In this document: piece by piece, positions 34,710 to 44,053 of the stretch | How the letters are laid out: every line of letters starts with the position of its first letter | Position numbering within the stretch: position 1 is the stretch's first letter | Assembly: GCA_947594855.1 (NCBI GenBank) | Contig: CANQEL010000001.1 | Span: 248,001 to 312,000, forward strand | Length of the DNA: 64,000 nt | Direction: 5' to 3' | Source: an uncultured Lachnospiraceae bacterium | GTDB taxonomy: Bacteria; Bacillota; Clostridia; Lachnospirales; Lachnospiraceae | Program-made: the position numbers and the translations under genes | The notes under the pieces: generated by a model | What the model was told of the DNA's origin: nothing | The model's input: only the letters and a program-made list of their open reading frames with translations | Database searches by the model: none

Positions 34710-36974
34710 CTACTTAAATACAGTTTTAATACAATTTTCTGAAGCATGTCCGTCTTCCCAGCCGCAGAACCTCTCGTAGAATTCATCGTATATTTGCGCA
34801 TATCTGCCATTTACGGTTCTGATATCAAGTATTGCTTCCACAATTTCTTCAGTAGTAAACAGAAGAGGACCGGGAAGTTCTTTTTCCATGTCTATATAAA
34901 AACCTCTCAGTACATCCCTGTATTTGTCAAGATCATATGTGAAAAATAACATTGGTCTTTTAAGGTTGGCATAATCAAAAAATACTGAAGAATAATCAGT
35001 TATTAATATATCTGATATAAGATAAAGCTCTGCTATATCATCATATTTACTCAGATTGAACACAAAACCTTCAAGTCCGGTTACATCAATATTATCTGCA
35101 ATGAAATAATGTGTCCTTAGTATTACGGCATATTCATCCGAAAGCTTTTCTTTCATATACTTTAAATCCAGCTTAAGGTCAAACTTATATTTGCCGGACT
35201 CATAATATTCATCATCACGCCAGGTAGGTGCATACAGTATTACTTTTTTATCCTCCGGTATGCCCAGCCTCTTTCTTATATCAGCTGCAATCTGTTCTTT
35301 ATTGTCTGCATGAAGTATATCATTTCTCGGATAACCGAATTTAAGCATAGGCTTATCAAATACGAATGCCCTTTTAAATACTTCCTCTGAAAATGCATTG
35401 GCGGCAACAAGATAATCCCACGACCTGGACTGTATATAGAAAGTTTTTTTATACATCGGGGAAGCGCTTACTACTTCCTCCATATCAAACACCAGCTTTT
35501 TGAGAGGCGTTCCATGCCAGGTCTGAAGAAATACATTGCCTTTCCTTTTTATAAAAGTCTTCGGCTGCCTGCTGTTAAAAACAATATATTTGCTCCTTGC
35601 AAGATATTTAAAATATGCAAAGCTGAATCTTTTTATCTGTTTTGCAGGATATGGGAGCTTAGTCTTTTTATCAATTATCCATACACATCTGTATTTTCCC
35701 GGATACATCTGGTTAAGTTTTTCAAAAATGTATTTCGGACTGTCAGAATAACTCTTTCCAAAAAAGCTTTCAAAAAGTACGACATCCTCCATAACCGGCT
35801 TTGTGGAATACACATGTCTGTACATAAACTCCTTTATAATCTTAAGCCTCTTAGGTCCTTTAATTATCAAAAGCGCCCAATTATACAGGTTCTTATTGCG
35901 TGAAAGCCTGCAGAGTTTCTTAACATCATTGGCAATAAGCGCCGAGGAAAGCCTACGCCTGTACATACCCGAATTCTTAATAACCTGACTGTCTATACCC
36001 GATATATATTCCCTTATTACAGGCATCCTTTTCTTACGCCAGATTTTATCTTCATTCTTTCTGATTTCAGGCGCAACCTCTGAAGCAAAATACTGTATCA
36101 GTTTGTTATCCAGATATGCCCTCGTATATGGTGATTTTCCGGAAATCCTTTTTATGGAGTGTTCGTAAGCCTCCATCCTGTATTCAAAATCTTTCTTTCC
36201 TATATCCTGAAGAAGAGACGGTGAATGTATCGGGTCGTTATGTGTTCTTTTTAAATATACCGCTTCCTTATCCCCGTCGCATTTCTCCGCCAGGTCAAGC
36301 ACATTACATATAAACGGCCAGTCAGAATAATATCTTAGCGTTTCATCAAATGTTATATTATTCTCTACAAGGAACTCCCTTTTAAACAGAATCCCCAGTA
36401 CCGTTATATTCTGCAGCGATTTGCGCCTCAATATAAGATACCTGTTTGCAGCTTCAACCCGCTTTTGTCTTATTATTTCCTCGCTGTCGCCTGACTCTAT
36501 ATAAAAAAGGAACTGTCTGCCCTGTTCTTCGTCTTTGCCATTTTCTTCATCAGAACTGCTCTCTCCGCTCTCATCAGGAGCAGATTCAACATTATCAAGA
36601 TAAATGCTTCTCTTATACCATGTATTTTCAATCTTTCCAAACATCAAATCACAGCAGTCAGCTACGCATAACTCATGTAATCTCTGAAGACATCTGACAT
36701 CCAGATAATCATCACAGTCAACAAATGTAACATAGGTTCCCTCTGCTACAGACATTCCTGTATTCCTTGCCGCTGCCACGCCGTCTTTTTCACATCTGCA
36801 GCACTTCATGGTTATATCAGTCCGGTAAATATCCAATACATCCTCAGGAATATCATATCCGGAGCCAACCAGAATAACTTCAAAATCCTTAAAACTCTGT
36901 TCCCGCAGACTATCCAGACAGTCTTTAAGATATGTTTTCTCTCCATGATAAGGTATAATAACGCTAATATCCAC
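34710..36974 (-). CDS. GT2 glycosyltransferase fused to glycerophosphotransferase domain (copy B)
   Basis: 754 aa. GT2 half about 1-250: ISVIIPYHGEKTYLKDCLDS, VAAARNTGMSVAEGTYV and FVDCDDYLDVR. An acidic, Ser/Glu-rich insert (about 133-160, ESGESSSDEENGKDEEQG) interrupts this half and is absent from copy A. TagF-type half about 395-750: FLQTWHGTPLKKLVFDMEEV, GYPRNDILHADN, LYAPTWRDDEYYESG, LITDYSSVFFDYANLKRPM. The initiator is GTG at 36974 with AGGAGG eight bases upstream. It is the first gene after a strong promoter (37010-37038), so it heads the tagG-tagH-tagD operon. The copies A and B flank the exporter and probably arose by duplication. Confidence 0.88.
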   Translation of the reverse strand: MDISVIIPYHGEKTYLKDCLDSLREQSFKDFEVILVGSGYDIPEDVLDIYRTDITMKCCRCEKDGVAAARNTGMSVAEGTYVTFVDCDDYLDVRCLQRLHELCVADCCDLMFGKIENTWYKRSIYLDNVESAPDESGESSSDEENGKDEEQGRQFLFYIESGDSEEIIRQKRVEAANRYLILRRKSLQNITVLGILFKREFLVENNITFDETLRYYSDWPFICNVLDLAEKCDGDKEAVYLKRTHNDPIHSPSLLQDIGKKDFEYRMEAYEHSIKRISGKSPYTRAYLDNKLIQYFASEVAPEIRKNEDKIWRKKRMPVIREYISGIDSQVIKNSGMYRRRLSSALIANDVKKLCRLSRNKNLYNWALLIIKGPKRLKIIKEFMYRHVYSTKPVMEDVVLFESFFGKSYSDSPKYIFEKLNQMYPGKYRCVWIIDKKTKLPYPAKQIKRFSFAYFKYLARSKYIVFNSRQPKTFIKRKGNVFLQTWHGTPLKKLVFDMEEVVSASPMYKKTFYIQSRSWDYLVAANAFSEEVFKRAFVFDKPMLKFGYPRNDILHADNKEQIAADIRKRLGIPEDKKVILYAPTWRDDEYYESGKYKFDLKLDLKYMKEKLSDEYAVILRTHYFIADNIDVTGLEGFVFNLSKYDDIAELYLISDILITDYSSVFFDYANLKRPMLFFTYDLDKYRDVLRGFYIDMEKELPGPLLFTTEEIVEAILDIRTVNGRYAQIYDEFYERFCGWEDGHASENCIKTVFK

Positions 36975-37009
36975 AGACTATGCCTCCTATTTAAATAATA
37001 AACACAGCA

Positions 37010-37038
37010 ATTATACCAATAGTTTACATTAAAGTCAA
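37010..37038 (-). promoter_or_regulatory. Strong promoter of the tag-like operon
   Basis: Minus strand: TTGACT (37033-37038), 17-bp spacer, perfect TATAAT (37010-37015), 36 bp before the GTG start of the GT2-TagF fusion. Confidence 0.8.
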
Positions 37039-37050
37039 ATTAAGTCGACA

Positions 37051-39552
37051 TCATAAGAATCTATTAATTATTTCCTCATATATCTTCTTCCGGTGTCCTC
37101 CCCTGTGCGCCGGGAGATGCTCTGCAATCATATTATCTGAACCTGCATCCCTTACAAATCCGCCGGCGGCAATCTCAGAAAATTTGTTTATAAAGCCGTC
37201 AAAATCCGTAACCCTGTCAGAAGATAACCCTCTCTCCATATTAATATATGAACCTTGTCTTTCGTTATACTTATCATAGTCAAACTGGTAAAATAATACC
37301 GGCTTATCCATATAATAAACATCCCATGATGCGCTGGAATAATCTGTTATAAACATACTACATTCCATAAGAAGTTTATTTATCCTTATATCATCATCAT
37401 AGCTTACCATCTTTATTCTTTTTCCGTTTACATTTATTAAATGCATATAGTTCCGGAACTTAGGATGAAAGCAAAACAGCATATAAAGGTTATTTTTTTC
37501 GAGTATCTCCGAAAGTCTGTCCGAATTAAGTATCTCTGCATATGATTTAAAGTAATCCGTTTTTACAAATTCTTCATCGCTAAGCTCTGTAATCCAATTC
37601 CTCCACGTAGGCATATAAAATATCTCTGGAGGATTCTTAGGCGATGATACAAGTTTATCCCACCTTGCAAGCCCGGTAACGGCCACTTCCTTTTTATCGT
37701 ATCCAAAATATCTTGTTATAATATCCTTCTCCTCTTCTGAAGAAGCTATAAACAAATCCGCGCGGTTTGCATACTGTTTGCCGTATATATTATCCACTCT
37801 CTTAAATCCAAGTACACCATGCTGCAAAAACACCGATTTTTTATTATTAAGCATATTTAAAATTCTGATACTTCCCGCATGCCATTTGTAGCAGTGGCGT
37901 TTGGAATCAGTAGAAACAAATAAATCTGACGCCTGCAGATATATCAGATGCCTTATGCTCATAAAATCTACTATTCTGCGGCCATACTGCGCTTTTAATT
38001 CATTATAGACAGGCCTGTCCTTTTCAATAATATAAAGCGGCCTGATTCTTATGTTTTTCCTATGGACAAAATATTTAAACATATAATATGCATTGTCCTG
38101 CGCCGCCGTACAGAATTTTTCAAAGAACAGGAAATTCTTTTTACACTTGTAGAACGGTTTTAATATAAAATAAAGAACTGTAGCAATTTTTTCATTTGTA
38201 CGGTATTTTTTAAGGTCATATCTGCTTTTCTGTCTACATTCCATAACTATCTTGCCGCTTATTGTCCTCGTGGGATACACAAGATATTCTTCATCTGTAG
38301 TATATATGTTTTTATATACCGACGTAAGCAGCCTTTCAAATTTCTTTCCGCTTCCGACAAGGCGGAATTCATATTCATTTTTATCCTTAACTGCAAAAAG
38401 CACTATCTCATATCTTGGCGGAGCCCATTTAATGCTGTTACAGTCTATTGTAAATGTTACCGCTTCTCCACCTATTATATTTTCTACACTTGTAGGTTCA
38501 TATCTGCATATATTTTCGCCGTTTTCCTCTGCCGACTCGTCAAGCCTGTGCCTTATAACCAGCTTTCTTTCTGAAAATTCTGAATTCATACATCTGATTC
38601 TTATATTAAGTATGCCGTCATTCATAGAAAATGTCTCAACACATTCCCTGTATATGCCGCGATACATATATACTGGCCGGACAGTCTTTACGCATAGCCT
38701 AAGAATTCCGTCAAAAAACATCTGAAATGCTGACAGAACAACCCCTTCCGAATCTGTATCCGGCTGGTTAAATATATATCTATCACTGTCATCACTGCTC
38801 TGTATCGCAACATTATTTGCATATTTCTTATCGTCTTTTAAAACAATTCTTGACTGGTAATAAGCCCCGCCTCTGTTGCATGCAAGAAAAACATCCCATT
38901 GTTTAAGTATTTTCTTTCCGTACTTATTATAAAAATCAGTAAAATCCACCTCGAAACTCAGGTTATTTATATCTTTTGAATTGAGTGTAATACGGTATAC
39001 TTCCTTTATATTTTTATTCCAAAACCACAGCTCAGCCTGTTTTGCAGGTTTTAAATCATTATCCATAAGATTAAACCTGACTTTCATTCCTGATTTCTCA
39101 TAACTTTTAATATATACATACGTCTTTTTAACGCTTTTTGCCTTATTCCTCAATTTTCTTAAAGTAAAACGGGAATCTCCATCCAGCGCAGCCATATAAT
39201 GATATCTTTCGGAAGCATCAAAAAAGAGGGTATCTTTTGAAAGCTTCAGCATTTTTACAAGTTTTTTCTCATTTTTCATACTTTTGTAGAAAAAGAAGTA
39301 CTGCTTTCCGTTATTACCCTCCATAACAGGATGCCACGTTCCCGAATGGAATGTGGCACTATCACAATCAACACTTATATAAAATTCATCAGCATTATCC
39401 CCCGGACCATATGATACGTCATAGCAATATCTGTCGTTTTTTATGTCCTTAAAATACACCTTTTGGGGCTCAAACCCTTCCGGCACTTGAAATACCCCGC
39501 TAAATACCGCGTTATCAAAACGATAGTCTTTACATATAAAACTTTCTGTCAT
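37051..39552 (-). CDS. Large CDP-glycerol glycerophosphotransferase family protein
   Basis: 833 aa. The first 430 or so residues are beta-rich with repeated aromatic/charged segments and no motif I recognise; they may be a substrate- or membrane-binding domain, as long TagF proteins also carry extra N-terminal parts. The C-terminal half (about 480-820) is a TagF-type domain: VSTDSKRHCYKWHAG, VFLQHGVLGFKRVDNIYG with the catalytic His in QHG, FYMPTWRNWITE and MFITDYSSASWDVYYMDKPV. It differs from the other four (QHG for WHG), so a different acceptor or polymer length role is possible. The start at 39552 (MTESFICKD) has GGAGG upstream; the open frame continues seven codons further to a TTG without support. 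Confidence 0.87.
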   Translation of the reverse strand: MTESFICKDYRFDNAVFSGVFQVPEGFEPQKVYFKDIKNDRYCYDVSYGPGDNADEFYISVDCDSATFHSGTWHPVMEGNNGKQYFFFYKSMKNEKKLVKMLKLSKDTLFFDASERYHYMAALDGDSRFTLRKLRNKAKSVKKTYVYIKSYEKSGMKVRFNLMDNDLKPAKQAELWFWNKNIKEVYRITLNSKDINNLSFEVDFTDFYNKYGKKILKQWDVFLACNRGGAYYQSRIVLKDDKKYANNVAIQSSDDSDRYIFNQPDTDSEGVVLSAFQMFFDGILRLCVKTVRPVYMYRGIYRECVETFSMNDGILNIRIRCMNSEFSERKLVIRHRLDESAEENGENICRYEPTSVENIIGGEAVTFTIDCNSIKWAPPRYEIVLFAVKDKNEYEFRLVGSGKKFERLLTSVYKNIYTTDEEYLVYPTRTISGKIVMECRQKSRYDLKKYRTNEKIATVLYFILKPFYKCKKNFLFFEKFCTAAQDNAYYMFKYFVHRKNIRIRPLYIIEKDRPVYNELKAQYGRRIVDFMSIRHLIYLQASDLFVSTDSKRHCYKWHAGSIRILNMLNNKKSVFLQHGVLGFKRVDNIYGKQYANRADLFIASSEEEKDIITRYFGYDKKEVAVTGLARWDKLVSSPKNPPEIFYMPTWRNWITELSDEEFVKTDYFKSYAEILNSDRLSEILEKNNLYMLFCFHPKFRNYMHLINVNGKRIKMVSYDDDIRINKLLMECSMFITDYSSASWDVYYMDKPVLFYQFDYDKYNERQGSYINMERGLSSDRVTDFDGFINKFSEIAAGGFVRDAGSDNMIAEHLPAHRGGHRKKIYEEIINRFL

Positions 39553-39630
39553 AATATGCCCTCCATAAGCCAACAGGTATAATGCAGATTCCGATGTCCC
39601 GTTTAAAGCCCTGTTTTGATATATTATATA

Positions 39631-40944
39631 TCATTTATCTTTATAATTATTCTTTGTCCTCTCATAGATATGTTCAGTATCATCGCTTGTACCTTCTCTG
39701 GCCTTAAGTTCTGGGCTTGTAAAATATTTGCTTCCTGCAACAACATTACTTGCATCATCATATGACCTGAGCGCTATAGTTCCTGTAGAAATATATTCAT
39801 TTTTAAGTATATTGTAACATTCCTGCCTGTGTTTTATATAATCCGGTACAGTTACAGCAAGTCCTGAGGTATCGGCTGCACACTCTGCGGCATCCGCATA
39901 CACATGATACCCAAATTTGCCAAACGGAGAATCTGCATCTCCTTCATACTGCCTGCAGTTATTTTCTATAGTATCAAGCATCAGTTCTCCTACATCATAG
40001 AAAAAGTGAAGATTATTATAAAAATTATACGGATTAAGCATTATATCATTATAATCGCTGAAATCCCATACGTCTCCTACTATATTAACAACTTCACCAT
40101 AATAATTCCAAAACTGCGGACCGTCAAAAACGGCCATCTCCGTAATAAACGAAGGTCCGAATACTACAAAAAGTTCAACTCCTCTTTCGTCACATGCAGC
40201 TTTTATTCTTTTTAAAGCATCAAGGCACAGTTTCATATTCTCTGACTGTTCACGCTTTCCTTCAAACAGTTCCTTGATACTTTTGTCGTAATCCTTCATT
40301 ACATAACGCTCTTTAAACCACTCTTTATCAAGCTTTACCGCATCATAATATTTACCGAGATTCCTCTCGCCGCTTGGGAGTTCCGGATAAGCCACTGGAT
40401 TTGTCTTGTTATCCGCTATCTTTTTTATCTCCTGAACGCTTACTTTAAGATTCTTAAAAAGCATACGGAGAACCTCTGCAGCTTTAGAACGCCCGTCTAC
40501 CTGCGCCGGAGTTTTATACGTATCTCCCATATGCTGTCTTGAATAGGCTTTTACCTCAATGCTGCTCAGATGCAGAAATATTTTTTTTACATCTTTATCA
40601 TTTTCAAAAATATAATTAATATACTTCTCATATTCCTCAAAATTACCTGACTGTATATAAGAATTATAATATCTGTACCCGTCAATCTCCGATAACTTGT
40701 CCGCCCTTATACCGCTTGCTTTTGAACCGCCTATTATGTATGCATCATACTCGTCTGCATAATTTTTAATTCTTTCCGCCTTAAGGACACGTGTATAATA
40801 ATCGTCATTTAACTCAAAATAGTTGCCGCCCTGAAAGCGGAAATATCCATAAGGGTCCACAACATAATTAACAGTGCAGATAAATACAAGCACCAGAATC
40901 ATTAATGTCATAAAAGTCAGAACCCATTTTTTAGAGCTTTTCAT
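39631..40944 (-). CDS. SGNH/DltD-like membrane-anchored protein paired with MBOAT
   Basis: 437 aa. A single N-terminal membrane anchor (about 8-28) is followed by VDPYGYFR and an extracellular domain. AYIIGGSKASGIRADKLSEI looks like the GxS block of SGNH/GDSL-type acyl-transfer partners, and NPYNFYNNLHFFYDVGELML contains Asn/His residues where the catalytic Asp-x-x-His block would be. Proteins of this build usually sit next to an MBOAT, as here (34 bp), and pass acyl groups to a surface polymer. I cannot tell O-acetyl from D-alanyl transfer. GGAGGAAGG precedes the ATG. Confidence 0.75.
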   Translation of the reverse strand: MKSSKKWVLTFMTLMILVLVFICTVNYVVDPYGYFRFQGGNYFELNDDYYTRVLKAERIKNYADEYDAYIIGGSKASGIRADKLSEIDGYRYYNSYIQSGNFEEYEKYINYIFENDKDVKKIFLHLSSIEVKAYSRQHMGDTYKTPAQVDGRSKAAEVLRMLFKNLKVSVQEIKKIADNKTNPVAYPELPSGERNLGKYYDAVKLDKEWFKERYVMKDYDKSIKELFEGKREQSENMKLCLDALKRIKAACDERGVELFVVFGPSFITEMAVFDGPQFWNYYGEVVNIVGDVWDFSDYNDIMLNPYNFYNNLHFFYDVGELMLDTIENNCRQYEGDADSPFGKFGYHVYADAAECAADTSGLAVTVPDYIKHRQECYNILKNEYISTGTIALRSYDDASNVVAGSKYFTSPELKAREGTSDDTEHIYERTKNNYKDK

Positions 40945-40978
40945 AACCTTCCTCCAATCTCCTTTATCCGTATATCAG

Positions 40979-42427
40979 TTAGAACTGGAAATAAAGGAAT
41001 TGTACTACTTTATCCATCTTAAATATACATATTGCCAGAAGTATTGCCGGATATATCAGATAATACCATTTTTTTGTATCGAACCTGTCCGAAATACTTT
41101 TTGTATTCGGCATAAACCAGCATATAATTAATCCTATAAGACATGTAAGGCCTATGGATTTATGGTGGTTAATAAATATGGCAACCGTATGGAACACACC
41201 GCTTATACCATGTCCAAGCGATGCAAAGTTAACCATTCCCTTGTATACTTCCCACGCATCGGTAAATGTATTGGAAACAAAAAGCACACGCGTCAGTATT
41301 GCCAGTATAAAAGTAAGCGGAACTCCAAGCCATACCGGAGTTTTCTTCTTTTTTCTGTTTCTGTAGCTTCCTATACATACAAGTATTCCATTTACTATTC
41401 CCCATACTACAAATGTCCATCCGGCGCCGTGCCAGAAACCGGATACAAAAAACGTAACCATTGTAGCAACATAATAATTACGCCACTTTACGTTCTTTTT
41501 ATATACATTTCTGAATATGTAATTTCCAAGGAAACGCGACAGCGTAATATGCCATCTCTGCCAGTATTCCTGAAAATCCTTAGCTTTGTAAGGTGAATTA
41601 AAGTTCTGCGGAATTATAATATTAAACATAAGGCCAAGCCCTATAGCCATATCCGCATAACCTGAAAGGTCAAAATAATACGAAACCGTATACTCAAGTG
41701 AGTAAAACCAGGAATTCAGAAATTTAAGTGTTCCTGCCGCCGTAAGGGCATCAAGATTATTAAAGAAAAGTTCTGCATTGGTCGTAAGAGGATCCGCAAG
41801 CAGCATTTTCTTTGCGCAGCCTATCGAAAATATAAACAGGCCCTTAGCAACATTGTCATAATTAATCCTCTGGTTTCTTACGTCTGCAAACTGAGGCACT
41901 ACTTCCTTATGATGGATAATAGGACCTACTATAAGCTGAGGGAAGAAAGTAATAAAAAGCAGATAATTTACAATATCATATTCTTCCGTCTCTCCCCTGT
42001 ATGAATCAACCAGAAATGCAATAAGCTGAAATGTAAAAAATGATATTCCTATAGGAAGGATAATATGCTTAAGCGCATAATCCGAACCTGTAATAAAATT
42101 ATAATTAGAAATAAAAAAGTCTGTATACTTGTAATATCCTAAAAGAGCCACATTTGCAAGTATGCCGATAATAAGCAGAAGCCTTCTCTCAAGCCTGAGC
42201 CTGTCCTCTTTCATACGGCTCATTGTTGTTCCAAGTATATAATTTCCCAGTACGCTTCCCATAAAAAACGGGAAGAAATCCGGACTGCCCTGCGAGTAAA
42301 AATAGAATGAAGCTACGATAAGCCAGATTTTCGCCATTTGTATAAATTTAAAATGATTAAGCACAAAGTATACTACAAATACCGTTGGGAGAAATATCAA
42401 TATAAACTGATAAGTTGAAAAAATCAT
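40979..42427 (-). CDS. MBOAT family O-acyltransferase (AlgI/DltB-like)
   Basis: 482 aa, about eleven hydrophobic spans. The MBOAT core is present: SPYKAKDFQEYWQRWHITLS with the first conserved His, LGNYIFRNVYKKN and FVSGFWHGAGWTFVVWGIVNG with the catalytic His (about 340). LPIGISFFTFQLIAFLVDSY matches AlgI-type proteins better than DltB. It would move an acyl group across the membrane to the neighbouring SGNH-like protein. GAGAGGA precedes the ATG. No dltA/dltC lies nearby, which favours acetylation over D-alanylation. Confidence 0.9.
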   Translation of the reverse strand: MIFSTYQFILIFLPTVFVVYFVLNHFKFIQMAKIWLIVASFYFYSQGSPDFFPFFMGSVLGNYILGTTMSRMKEDRLRLERRLLLIIGILANVALLGYYKYTDFFISNYNFITGSDYALKHIILPIGISFFTFQLIAFLVDSYRGETEEYDIVNYLLFITFFPQLIVGPIIHHKEVVPQFADVRNQRINYDNVAKGLFIFSIGCAKKMLLADPLTTNAELFFNNLDALTAAGTLKFLNSWFYSLEYTVSYYFDLSGYADMAIGLGLMFNIIIPQNFNSPYKAKDFQEYWQRWHITLSRFLGNYIFRNVYKKNVKWRNYYVATMVTFFVSGFWHGAGWTFVVWGIVNGILVCIGSYRNRKKKKTPVWLGVPLTFILAILTRVLFVSNTFTDAWEVYKGMVNFASLGHGISGVFHTVAIFINHHKSIGLTCLIGLIICWFMPNTKSISDRFDTKKWYYLIYPAILLAICIFKMDKVVQFLYFQF

Positions 42428-42458
42428 TATATGAAATCCTCTCTATTAAATATTTTTA

Positions 42459-43964
42459 TTATAATGGTATATTTCCATGCTTCTTTACAACTGAAGTTAT
42501 TTCTTTCTTGTCAGCAAGCATTAAAAGATCTGCGTAAAGCCTTTCCCTGGTAGCTTCAGGTTTAATAACCTCATCAACATATCCCTGCATCGAAGCTACC
42601 CTTGAACTCATAAAGTCACGATTGTATTCAGCAATCTTTTCTTTTCTGAATTGTTCCCTCTCATCCGGGTCTTCAATATTTTTCATTGCCTTGGCAAATA
42701 ATATATCAACCGCTCCTTCAGCGCCCATAACGGCAATCTCTGCATTAGGCCATGCATACACAAAATCCGCCCTGAGATGTTTGCTGCACATGGCAATATA
42801 TGCGCCTCCATAGGCTTTTCTGAGTATTACGTTAAGTTTGGTCGTGGTTGCCTCTGAATATGCATACAGAAGTTTGGCGCCGTGACGTATAATACCTTTC
42901 TTTTCCTGTCCGCTTCCCGGAAGGAAGCCCGGAACATCTGTAAGGGTAATCAAAGGAATGTCATATGCATCGCAATATCTTATAAACCTTGCCCCTTTGT
43001 CGCTGGCGTCACAGTCAAGCGCTCCTGCCGCAAAATTCGGCTGATTGGCAACAAATCCAACAGTAATTCCTTTTATCTTTCCAAAACCTACTACGATATT
43101 TTTTGCAAAATCCCTCATAACCTCTATGAAAGAATTCTCATCTGCAAGGAGCTTTATTACGTCCTTAATATTGTATGCCCTGTTTCTTTCAGCAGGAATT
43201 ATATTGTTCATCTCATACTGGAATACTGAATTAGTCTCATAATCAGTAAATTTCGGGGCGCTGTTACTCTTATCGCCATAATACTGCGGAATCGTATCCA
43301 AAAGCTTCTTCACTTTTTTAAAACAGCTTTGTTCATTTCTGCAGTAAAAATGCGCAACGCCGCTCTGCGACGCATGAACTGCCGCGCCGCCAAGCTCCTC
43401 AGAAGTTATATCTTCATTTGTTACACTTTTTATAACCTTCGGTCCGGTAACATACATCTGGCTTATACTGTCAATAACAAATATAAAATCAGTAATACCA
43501 GGCGAATATACCGCACCGCCGGCACAATTGCCTGCTATAATAGATATCTGCGGAATATAACCCGATGCAAGCGTATTATAATAGAATATCTCACCATATC
43601 CTGCAAGCGCATTAACGCCTTCCTGAATCCTTGCTCCGCCTGAATCATTAATACCGATTATCGGGCAGCGGTTCTCTATTGCAAGTTTTATAACGTTTGC
43701 AATCTTATAACCATGCTGCTTGCCAAGCGTTCCTCCTATAACGGTAAAATCTTCTGAATATATAAATACTTTCCTGCCGTTAATGCTTCCATATCCGGTT
43801 ATTACTCCGTCATAAGGAAACTGTCCGGGGCTGATTCCAAATGTTTCTTCAAGGTTAGTCACTCCCGACTGTATCTCCCTGAAGGAATTATGGTCTAACA
43901 GTCCGGTAATCCTCTCAATGGCATGAAGTTTTCCTTTTGCATGTTGTTTTTCTACATGATACAT
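42459..43964 (-). CDS. Acyl-CoA carboxyltransferase subunit (biotin-dependent, beta type)
   Basis: 501 aa, crotonase-fold carboxyltransferase like the beta subunit of propionyl/acetyl-CoA carboxylase or the alpha subunit of methylmalonyl-CoA decarboxylase. RITGLLDHNSFREI, NDSGGARIQEGVNALAGYGE, IAGNCAGGAVYSPGITDF, VTLTDVPGFLPGSGQE and LRKAYGGAYIAMCSKHL (oxyanion glycine sites) are clear. It moves a carboxyl between carboxybiotin and an acyl-CoA. No biotin carrier, biotin carboxylase or sodium-pump subunit is adjacent, so substrate and partners are unknown. The start at 43964 (MYHVEKQHA) has AAAGGATG; an in-frame ATG eleven codons upstream lacks a site. Confidence 0.9.
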   Translation of the reverse strand: MYHVEKQHAKGKLHAIERITGLLDHNSFREIQSGVTNLEETFGISPGQFPYDGVITGYGSINGRKVFIYSEDFTVIGGTLGKQHGYKIANVIKLAIENRCPIIGINDSGGARIQEGVNALAGYGEIFYYNTLASGYIPQISIIAGNCAGGAVYSPGITDFIFVIDSISQMYVTGPKVIKSVTNEDITSEELGGAAVHASQSGVAHFYCRNEQSCFKKVKKLLDTIPQYYGDKSNSAPKFTDYETNSVFQYEMNNIIPAERNRAYNIKDVIKLLADENSFIEVMRDFAKNIVVGFGKIKGITVGFVANQPNFAAGALDCDASDKGARFIRYCDAYDIPLITLTDVPGFLPGSGQEKKGIIRHGAKLLYAYSEATTTKLNVILRKAYGGAYIAMCSKHLRADFVYAWPNAEIAVMGAEGAVDILFAKAMKNIEDPDEREQFRKEKIAEYNRDFMSSRVASMQGYVDEVIKPEATRERLYADLLMLADKKEITSVVKKHGNIPL

Positions 43965-44053
43965 ATATTCACATCCTTTAATAATGCCAGATATCATAAT
44001 CCTGTTAAGATTATTGGAAAATTGTGTTATAAATGTGTCAAAACTATGTCACG

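Noticed and set aside
39618..39632. Perfect 15-nt AT palindrome after the SGNH-like gene
   Set aside because: Only A/T plus terminal G/C, likely by chance in AT-rich DNA; no promoter with proper spacing could be built on it.
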